Assembly (NCBI GenBank): GCA_017695055.1
Contig: JADILY010000107.1
Location: 1-7,327 of the forward strand
DNA: 7,327 nucleotides
Direction of reading: 5' to 3'
From: Merdivivens faecigallinarum
GTDB taxonomy: Bacteria; Bacteroidota; Bacteroidia; Bacteroidales; UBA932
The translations under genes were made by a program, and so were the position numbers. The notes beneath the pieces are model-generated. The model did no database searches, was not told the origin of the DNA, and worked only from the letters and a program-made list of their open reading frames with translations. Shown piece after piece: positions 1 through 5,573 of the stretch. Each line of letters starts with the position of its first letter. Position 1 is the stretch's first letter.

Positions 1-1746
1 CTCGGCCTGAAAATCGCCGAAAAAATAATTTCTTCAAGAAAGCCATGGGATGAACCGGCCGAAGGAATGTCCGGCGAGGAAAACTGCGGAAACGGGGGGA
101 CGTGCACGGAAGGCCCCCTGACGGAAAAAGGACGGCAATGGAAGTCCCCGGTCCTGAGCGAAGCCCAGGAAAAGGCAAAGGCCGAAATACTTGAAAATTT
201 TTCCAAAGGCAAAAGAGTGCTCCTCAAAGGAGTCGCCGGCTCCGGGAAAACGGAAATCTACGCAAGCATCGCGGCCGACATCCTGAGAAACGGCAAGAGT
301 GTCCTGATGTTAGTGCCGGAAATCTCATTAAGCCGCCAACTGGAAGAGCGGATGAGGTCATTCTTCGGAGACAGGACAGTGGTATACCATTCGAAAGAAA
401 CACCGATAAAAAGGGACGGGATATCCGCAAGGCTGCGCAACGGGGAGAACCTCTTCGTGCTCGGGACACGCTCGGCCCTGTTCCTGCCCTGCCCGAACAT
501 AGGCTGCATCATAGTGGACGAAGAAAACGACAGTTCTTACAAGCAGACGGAGCCCGCCCCGAGATACAACGGCCGCGACACCGCCATGTTCCTGTCATCC
601 ATAACAGGAGCCCCGCTGCTGCTCGGCTCGGCCACACCCTCGTACGAAAGCATCTACAACGTACTTGCGGGCAAACTCGCCGAAGTTTCCATAGATGAAA
701 AATACCATAAGGGAGGGAAAATATCCACCGTGCTCATCGACACCATAGCGGAAAGGCGCAAGCGCGGAATGGACGGCCCGATATCCAAAAAACTCATCGG
801 GATGATGCAGGACACCCTCAACCGCAACGGACAGATAATGCTGTTCCGCGCAAGGAGGGCCTACTCACCGGTGCTCCAATGCCGCGAGTGCGGAGAAATG
901 CCGAAATGCCCCCACTGCAACGCTTATCTGAGTTATCACAAGGAAGAAGGATACCTCGAATGCCACTACTGCGGCAGCCGCTTCGGTTATACCGGAATCT
1001 GCCCCAAATGCGGAGGAACGCTCGAAGGGCGGGGAGCCGGAACCGAAAAGATTGAGGAAGAGATAAACAGGCTCTTCCCGTCAGCGAAAACGGCCCGCCT
1101 TGATTCCGATACGGCACGAAACCCGGCACAGGAAAAAATGATACTTAAGGATTTTTCCGAAGGGAAGACAGACATACTGGTCGGAACACAGATAATAGCG
1201 AAAGGTTTCGATTTCGGAAACGTTTCCCTTGTGGCAATCCTGAATGCGGACTCGTTGATCGGGCTCCAGAACTTCAGGGCGGACGAAAACGCACTGCAAC
1301 TGCTGATGCAGCTCAAGGGAAGGTGCGCAAGGAGGGAAAACGACGGGACATTCGTCATCCAGACAGAACAGCCCGGGCATCCCGTATACAGCCGCCTGCT
1401 TCTGCACACAAGGCCCGAAGAAGGGATGAAGGAAAGGGAGACCTTCGATTATCCGCCGTTCACACGGATGGTCGAAATCGTAATGCGCTCCCGCGACAAG
1501 GCAAGGCTGAAAGAATCCGCCGGAAAACTTTACGAGGCATTATCGCAGGACATCCCGGGTCATATCGGAATCCCGGTAGAACCCCAGATAAACATGATAT
1601 CCGGAAAACACATCCTCATCATCCGCATAAGGCTGAAACGGGACAGAAAACTGTCGGAATCGAAACGGAAAATATGGGATACCGCCGACAGGCTCCTTAA
1701 AAACGAAAGCGGGACAGAATACTATTTCAATGTCGACCCGCTATGA
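1..1746 (+). CDS. priA: Primosomal protein N' (PriA), replication-restart helicase; 5' end missing
   Basis: PriA is a superfamily 2 3'-to-5' DNA helicase that recognises stalled forks and reloads the replicative helicase in the cytoplasm. The frame is open from base 1, so the ATG at 67 is internal. The visible 581 codons lack the N-terminal DNA-binding and winged-helix domains; family members are usually about 730-830 residues. Counting the first codon as residue 1, I see Walker A GVAGSGKT (77-84), motif II DEEN (173-176), GSATPS (209-214), eight cysteines for two zinc ions (294, 297, 303, 306, 321, 324, 334, 337), GAGTEKIEEEI (345-355), GTQIIAKGFDF (395-405) and motif VI QLKGRCAR (437-444). 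The C-terminus, ending NVDPL, is complete. Several motifs depart from the usual DEEH, RRGY/F, FRAxER and QVAGRAGR. The key Lys, the acidic pair, all zinc cysteines and the GRxxR arginines remain, so I expect an active but divergent enzyme. It converges on the lipid kinase gene. Confidence 0.96.
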   Translation, partial: LGLKIAEKIISSRKPWDEPAEGMSGEENCGNGGTCTEGPLTEKGRQWKSPVLSEAQEKAKAEILENFSKGKRVLLKGVAGSGKTEIYASIAADILRNGKSVLMLVPEISLSRQLEERMRSFFGDRTVVYHSKETPIKRDGISARLRNGENLFVLGTRSALFLPCPNIGCIIVDEENDSSYKQTEPAPRYNGRDTAMFLSSITGAPLLLGSATPSYESIYNVLAGKLAEVSIDEKYHKGGKISTVLIDTIAERRKRGMDGPISKKLIGMMQDTLNRNGQIMLFRARRAYSPVLQCRECGEMPKCPHCNAYLSYHKEEGYLECHYCGSRFGYTGICPKCGGTLEGRGAGTEKIEEEINRLFPSAKTARLDSDTARNPAQEKMILKDFSEGKTDILVGTQIIAKGFDFGNVSLVAILNADSLIGLQNFRADENALQLLMQLKGRCARRENDGTFVIQTEQPGHPVYSRLLLHTRPEEGMKERETFDYPPFTRMVEIVMRSRDKARLKESAGKLYEALSQDIPGHIGIPVEPQINMISGKHILIIRIRLKRDRKLSESKRKIWDTADRLLKNESGTEYYFNVDPL

Positions 1747-1775
1747 TTCCCCGAAGGATTCCCGCTATGATTCCC
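1737..1775. repeat. Imperfect tandem repeat of about 24 bp spanning both convergent stop codons
   Basis: The 15-mer CCCGCTATGATTCCC occurs at 1737-1751 and again at 1761-1775, exactly 24 bp apart, with looser similarity in the spacer. Each copy holds CTATGA, which reads TGA on the plus strand and TAG on the minus strand. Copy 1 supplies the priA stop (TGA, 1744-1746). Copy 2 supplies the lipid kinase stop (CTA, 1765-1767, TAG on the minus strand). The offset is a multiple of three, so each copy is in frame for both genes. I see no hairpin plus T-run that would act as an intrinsic terminator here. Confidence 0.85.
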
Positions 1776-2703
1776 GAGGGACAATTACATCTATCGCAAG
1801 TGGGACAATCTCGAAAGTCACATCGGTAGTCCCGAAAACCTCGCCGTCCATCTCCACCAAAGAGACCGGCGAAGCCTCGACAGTCACAGAACGGCACCTC
1901 CGCGATATCACATAGGGGTCGTCAGGAAGCGAACCGTTGAAAAGCTTCTTTATTTTCGTCAGTAATTTTACAAACGGAATATGCCTTATGATGCTTACAT
2001 CGAAAAGACCGTCGTCCGGAACGGCATGAGGGGTCTGCAACATGCCGCCGCCGGTATACCTTCCGTTCCCGACCGAAACAGACAGCAGTTTTCCTTCATA
2101 CGTCTTCACACCGTCGCAGGACACCTTCGCATTACGGCTCCTGTATGAGAAAAACGCGCGTACGAGCCCCTCCACATAGATTCTTTTGCCGCGTTTCCCC
2201 TCGGATTTCATCCTGTTGACACATTCGCATACGTATGCGTCCAGTCCGACACCGCCCACATTCATCATATAGAAGGTTTTTCCCGAAGACGGAAAATACG
2301 CGCGCCCCACGTCCTGGGGGATTTTCCTTCCTCCCGCCACCAGTGCGGCCGCCTCACGATGATCCTTTGGAATACCGTAAAGCTTGATCCAGTCGTTTCC
2401 GGAACCGACCGGTATCACGGCAAGGGTAATCCGCCCTTCCACAGGCCCTGCCGACATTATGCCGCAGAGAACCTGGTTCAAAGTACCGTCACCGCCGACA
2501 GCCACGAAACGCCTGTAACCTTTACGGACCGCTTCGGACACGAAATCAGCGGCATAAACATTTTCCTCTATCAAAAAAGGCTCATAGTCCACCCCGTTCC
2601 CTTTCAACGTCTCTTCAATCTCCTTCCACAGATGGGACACACGGCTGCTCCCCGCCAGGGGATTAAAAACTACAAACCAGCGATCATTACCTATCGATTC
2701 CAT
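1765..2703 (-). CDS. Diacylglycerol kinase family lipid kinase (YegS/DgkB-like)
   Basis: This 312-residue protein has the layout of the DAGK catalytic family, cytosolic or membrane-associated enzymes that phosphorylate diacylglycerol or related lipids with ATP. Visible motifs are the N-terminal VVFNPLAGSSR (11-21), the nucleotide-binding loop VGGDGTLNQ (69-77), PVGSGNDW (98-105), MNVGGVGLDA (147-156), the C-terminal-domain signature PDDGLFDV (229-236) and MDGE (285-288). Length is typical of the family and no membrane segment is obvious. The ATG at 2703 leaves only nine residues before the first core strand and lies about 35 bp from a matching promoter -7 box, so it is the natural start. The gene is divergent from parA and convergent with priA, each time with a short gap. 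Its lipid substrate cannot be read from sequence: phospholipid turnover (DgkB-like) and sphingoid or ceramide substrates are both possible in this phylum. Confidence 0.92.
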   Translation of the reverse strand: MESIGNDRWFVVFNPLAGSSRVSHLWKEIEETLKGNGVDYEPFLIEENVYAADFVSEAVRKGYRRFVAVGGDGTLNQVLCGIMSAGPVEGRITLAVIPVGSGNDWIKLYGIPKDHREAAALVAGGRKIPQDVGRAYFPSSGKTFYMMNVGGVGLDAYVCECVNRMKSEGKRGKRIYVEGLVRAFFSYRSRNAKVSCDGVKTYEGKLLSVSVGNGRYTGGGMLQTPHAVPDDGLFDVSIIRHIPFVKLLTKIKKLFNGSLPDDPYVISRRCRSVTVEASPVSLVEMDGEVFGTTDVTFEIVPLAIDVIVPRES

Positions 2704-2737
2704 TCAATAAAAATTTCACATCCTCAAAAAGGAACGA

Positions 2738-2768
2738 CAAAAGTAAGAAGCCGCTTGAAATTTTCAAA
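2738..2768 (-). promoter_or_regulatory. Bacteroides-type promoter for the lipid kinase gene
   Basis: On the minus strand the -33 element TTTG lies at 2768-2765 (CAAA on the plus strand) and the -7 element TACTTTTG at 2745-2738. Both match the Bacteroidota consensus TTTG / TAnnTTTG exactly, with a 19-bp spacer, the usual length for the housekeeping sigma factor of this phylum. Transcription would begin near 2730, giving a leader of roughly 25-30 nt before the ATG at 2703. The start site is inferred. Confidence 0.7.
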
Positions 2769-2786
2769 AAAGATTTTGTAATTTTG
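2754..2786 (+). promoter_or_regulatory. Bacteroides-type promoter for the parA operon
   Basis: The -7 element TAATTTTG at 2779-2786 fits TAnnTTTG exactly. The best -33 candidate is CTTG at 2754-2757, one mismatch from TTTG, with a 21-bp spacer. Transcription would begin near 2792, leaving a leader of about 27 nt with no Shine-Dalgarno sequence before the parA ATG at 2819. The promoter physically interlocks with the divergent one: the minus-strand -33 box lies inside its spacer. I see no other convincing promoter upstream of parB or the two downstream genes. Confidence 0.6.
2755..2767. promoter_or_regulatory. Perfect 13-bp dyad TTGAAA-T-TTTCAA between divergent promoters
   Basis: TTGAAA at 2755-2760 and TTTCAA at 2762-2767 are perfect inverted repeats around a single T. 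The left arm overlaps the plus-strand -33 candidate and the right arm overlaps the minus-strand -33 box. It could be an operator for a dimeric regulator. It may equally be the by-product of two back-to-back -33 elements in AT-rich DNA. No regulator is identifiable from this window. Confidence 0.4.
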
Positions 2787-2818
2787 CCCCGTTTGGGAAG
2801 GTTTATTTTTTAACGAAA

Positions 2819-3604
2819 ATGGGAAAAACAATTGCAATAGCCAATCAAAAAGGAGGAGTAGGCAAAACGACTACCGCCATCAATCTGGCGGCATCGCTGG
2901 CCGTACTCGACAGTAAAGTCCTCATCATAGATGCGGACCCGCAGGCGAACACCACGTCCGGCCTCAATTTTTCGCCGGATTCGAACAGAAAACGCACTCT
3001 GTACGAAGTCCTCATAGGCCAGCTCGATGCGTCGGATACACTGTTGCAGACCGAATTGCCGAACCTCCACATGATACCCTCCCACATAAACCTCGTCGGC
3101 GCCGAACTCGAAATGATCCAATTCGAAGACAGGGAAAAGATGCTGAAAAAGGCCTTGGACAGGATAAAGGACAACTACGACTACATTATCATAGACTGCT
3201 CCCCGTCCCTCGGCCTCATCACTGTAAACTCACTGACGGCGGCCGACTCCGTAATCATACCGGTACAGCCGGAATACTTCGCGCTTGAAGGTCTGGGGAA
3301 ACTGCTCAATACCATAAAGCTGGTACAGGCAAGGCTCAACCCTTCACTGACGATAGAAGGCTTCCTTTTCACATTGTACGACAGCAGGCTAAGGGTACAC
3401 AACCAGGTAGTGGAGGAAGTCCGGGCACACTTCGGCAAGGCCGTATTCGAAACTTCCATACAAAGGAACATAAGGCTGAGCGAAGCCCCTTCCCACGGCA
3501 AACCAGTAATACTTTACGATGCTATATGCTCGGGAACCAACAACTACCTTAATCTTGCTAAAGAAGTTATCAGCCACAACGCCGCTGACACGAAAAAGGC
3601 ATAG
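2819..3604 (+). CDS. parA: ParA/Soj-type chromosome-partitioning ATPase
   Basis: ParA binds DNA nonspecifically as an ATP dimer and is released when ParB stimulates hydrolysis, which drives origin segregation on the nucleoid. The 261-residue protein begins directly with the deviant Walker A motif KGGVGKTTT (11-19, with signature lysine K11 and P-loop K16). It continues with LIIDADPQAN (35-44), IIDCSPSLG (124-132, Walker B region), PVQPEYFALEG (148-158) and the C-terminal IQRNIRLSEAPSHGKPV segment (214-230), conserved in chromosomal Soj proteins and implicated in DNA binding. The length and absence of an N-terminal helix-turn-helix domain mark the short chromosomal (Ib/Soj-like) type rather than a P1-type plasmid ParA. 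The ATG at 2819 is the only sensible start since the P-loop follows ten residues later. parB begins 14 bp after its stop, so the pair is surely co-transcribed. Confidence 0.97.
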   Translation: MGKTIAIANQKGGVGKTTTAINLAASLAVLDSKVLIIDADPQANTTSGLNFSPDSNRKRTLYEVLIGQLDASDTLLQTELPNLHMIPSHINLVGAELEMIQFEDREKMLKKALDRIKDNYDYIIIDCSPSLGLITVNSLTAADSVIIPVQPEYFALEGLGKLLNTIKLVQARLNPSLTIEGFLFTLYDSRLRVHNQVVEEVRAHFGKAVFETSIQRNIRLSEAPSHGKPVILYDAICSGTNNYLNLAKEVISHNAADTKKA

Positions 3605-3606
3605 AC

Positions 3607-3612
3607 AGGAGG
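3607..3612 (+). promoter_or_regulatory. Strong Shine-Dalgarno sequence before parB
   Basis: AGGAGG lies 6 bp upstream of the parB ATG at 3619, inside the 14-bp gap after the parA stop. It is a consensus ribosome-binding site at good spacing. The other three plus-strand starts in the operon (2819, 4580, 5574) have only AT/A-rich leaders, the usual state in Bacteroidota. It fixes the parB start and may raise parB translation relative to its neighbours. Confidence 0.75.
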
Positions 3613-3618
3613 ACTGAG

Positions 3619-4569
3619 ATGGCAAAGAAACCAGCATTAGGAAAAGGACTCGGAGCCCTTTTGGGGAATGAATTCGACGGTATAGGGCAGGAAGTCAGAT
3701 ACGTGTCGGAAAAGCCGCATTTCAATGAAGGCGGCAACAGCTCCGACAAAACCGAAACAAAAGCCGAATCATCGCGAATCAGCGAAATACCGGTCAGCCA
3801 GATCGAACCCAACCCGTTCCAGCCGAGGAAAGAATTCGATGAGGAAGCGCTTTCCGAACTTGCCGACTCGATAAGGACCCTCGGGCTGATACAGCCTATC
3901 ACCGTAAGACGGATAACCCCGACCAAATACCAGATAATCAGCGGAGAACGCCGTTATCGCGCCTGCCGTATGGCCGGAATCGCAAGCATCCCCGCCTACA
4001 TCAGGGAAACCGACGATGTCGGCATGCTTGAAATGGCTATCGTGGAGAATCTCCAGAGAGAGAACCTCGACCCTATCGAGATAGCCCTGAGCTTCAGAAG
4101 GCTCATCGAAGAGTGCCGCCTGACACAGGAAGAGATGGCGGAAAGGGTCGGAAAGAAAAGGGCTTCGGTGACCAACTACCTCAGACTGCTGAAACTTTCC
4201 GCTTCAGCGCAACATGCATTGAAGATTGGCAAGATATCTGTAGGGCATGCCAAGGTCCTGCTCGGAATAGAAGACGAAAACCTTCAGGACAAATTGTGCG
4301 AAGAGACCGTGACATCGGATTTGTCGGTAAGGCAGCTTGAAAACAAGGTGAGGAAGCTCCAGCAGGAAAGGACCGACGGCAGGAAATCCTCCTCCGCCCC
4401 GGAACTGCCGGAACCTTATATGAGAATCCTCGACAGGATAGGAAAATTTTTCGACAACCGCATAAGTCTCAAACGCAACGAAAACGGAAAGGGAATGATG
4501 ACTGTCCACTTCGAATCAGACAGCGAGGTGGAAAGATTCCTGAAAGCACTTGAAGACAAAGATATTTGA
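3619..4569 (+). CDS. parB: ParB/Spo0J chromosome-partitioning CTPase and parS-binding protein
   Basis: ParB loads at parS sites, slides along DNA as a CTP-dependent clamp and stimulates ParA. In this 316-residue protein the N-terminal LGKGLGALL (7-15) is the peptide that contacts ParA. A low-complexity linker (about 30-53) follows. The ParB N-terminal domain runs from about 54 to 150 and holds IEPNPFQPR (62-70), the CTP-binding GERRYRA (109-115) and ENLQREN (143-149). A helix-turn-helix region with LTQEEMAERVGKKRASVTN (168-186) recognises parS. A short C-terminal domain (about 263-316) probably dimerises. All hallmark residues are present and the length is typical. The start follows a consensus Shine-Dalgarno sequence. 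The next gene probably begins 10 bp after its stop. I found no parS-like palindrome in the window, so the target sites lie elsewhere. Confidence 0.97.
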   Translation: MAKKPALGKGLGALLGNEFDGIGQEVRYVSEKPHFNEGGNSSDKTETKAESSRISEIPVSQIEPNPFQPRKEFDEEALSELADSIRTLGLIQPITVRRITPTKYQIISGERRYRACRMAGIASIPAYIRETDDVGMLEMAIVENLQRENLDPIEIALSFRRLIEECRLTQEEMAERVGKKRASVTNYLRLLKLSASAQHALKIGKISVGHAKVLLGIEDENLQDKLCEETVTSDLSVRQLENKVRKLQQERTDGRKSSSAPELPEPYMRILDRIGKFFDNRISLKRNENGKGMMTVHFESDSEVERFLKALEDKDI

Positions 4570-4579
4570 GACAAAACAG

Positions 4580-5554
4580 ATGAAGTCCGTATACAAATGC
4601 GCCATATTGTCCCTGGCATTGCTACTGTCATTCACCGGAGAATCATTCGCCCAGTTCCAGACCGGAAGCGGTTACGGCATGGGGAGTTCTTCGGGGAGGA
4701 CCGTCAATAACCAGAAGGCGCGGACGGACACGACGACCGAACAGGTCTTCAGTTTCAAACGGCTTTTCCGAGGCCTTGCACACAAGGATACCATGGCCAT
4801 AGGCTATGCATTCGGGGCAAGCATGGTAGTTCCCGGACTCGGACAGGTATACAACAGGGATTATTGGAAAATACCGGTAATCTATGCAGGTCTGGGCACG
4901 ACCATAGGCCTGGGCGTACACTACAACAATCTCTACAAATCATCAGTGGCGGCAGCGGCAGGCATCGAAGGCGCCGTTCCGGACAAAAGATACAAAAACA
5001 TCAGCACGGCCTGCTTCGTCGGCGCCGGCCTCATATACTGGGCCCAGCTTTTAGACGTGAACATAAGCTACAAGATAAAGACGGACAAAGCGGCCGGAAA
5101 GGCTACGATATATTCGATACTCTTTCCGGGAGCCGGACAGGCTTACAACGGGGAATACTGGAAAATACCCATCTATACCGGAGGCCTGACCGCCGGCATC
5201 TACTTCTGGACATTTTACAACAAACAGTACCAGAGATACAAAAGGATACACAACGAGGCCACAAACCCGGACATCCCGTACGACGGCCCGATAGGAGCCG
5301 AGACCGCCCTCTACTACAGGGATTCGTTCAGGCGGAGCCGGGACATAGCCGTAGTGTCCACGATTCTCGTATACATACTCCAGATAATAGACGCCAACGT
5401 GTTCTCATATATGGCCGATTTCGAGGTTTCGGACGACCTTGCCCTGCGCCTCGAACCTGCGATAATCTCTCCCCTGAACATCGATTTCGCATCTACGGGG
5501 ACGGGAATCGGCATGGACAGCGCGGTAGGGCTCAAAATAGGAGTTAATTTTTAA
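4580..5554 (+). CDS. DUF5683-family membrane protein with a duplicated core unit
   Basis: The function of this family is unknown. The start at 4580 is preferred because it yields a standard signal peptide (residues 1-24: basic start, hydrophobic core SLALLL, SFA before Gln). The frame also has an ATG at 4550, but that would overlap parB by 20 bp and add ten polar residues ahead of the signal. The 324-residue protein has two related halves. The first begins PGLGQVYNRDYWKIPV (85-100) and ends near LLDVNISY (157-164). The second begins PGAGQAYNGEYWKIPI (183-198) and ends near IIDANVFSY (269-277). Each half has a glycine-rich hydrophobic hairpin (about 99-114 and 197-211) and a hydrophobic stretch before the D-x-N signature (141-158 and 256-271). 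The C-terminus (about 280-324) looks beta-like. From memory, most family members carry one such unit. A periplasm-facing or outer-membrane-associated role near peptidoglycan is plausible only from its place between parB and a transglycosylase. Confidence 0.85.
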   Translation: MKSVYKCAILSLALLLSFTGESFAQFQTGSGYGMGSSSGRTVNNQKARTDTTTEQVFSFKRLFRGLAHKDTMAIGYAFGASMVVPGLGQVYNRDYWKIPVIYAGLGTTIGLGVHYNNLYKSSVAAAAGIEGAVPDKRYKNISTACFVGAGLIYWAQLLDVNISYKIKTDKAAGKATIYSILFPGAGQAYNGEYWKIPIYTGGLTAGIYFWTFYNKQYQRYKRIHNEATNPDIPYDGPIGAETALYYRDSFRRSRDIAVVSTILVYILQIIDANVFSYMADFEVSDDLALRLEPAIISPLNIDFASTGTGIGMDSAVGLKIGVNF

Positions 5555-5573
5555 TCAAGACTGTACAATAACA

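Noticed and set aside
67..69. ATG at 67 as the start of the helicase gene
   Set aside because: The frame is open to base 1, and a start at 67 would leave the protein without the N-terminal DNA-binding domains expected of PriA, so this methionine is internal.
1747..1764. Possible bidirectional terminator between the convergent genes
   Set aside because: Only stems of about three base pairs can be drawn and there is no T-run on either strand.
2359..2781. 140-codon plus-strand open frame antisense to the lipid kinase
   Set aside because: The minus-strand frame contains GGDGT and the other DAG-kinase motifs. The plus-strand product has no recognisable feature.
4550..4579. Upstream ATG for the DUF5683 gene overlapping parB by 20 bp
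   Set aside because: It would place ten polar residues before an otherwise standard signal peptide. The ATG at 4580 fits better and leaves a 10-bp gap.
4864..5547. 227-codon plus-strand open frame overlapping the DUF5683 gene out of frame
   Set aside because: The product is rich in Arg, Gly and His without signal or motif, while the overlapping frame has a signal peptide and repeated conserved motifs.
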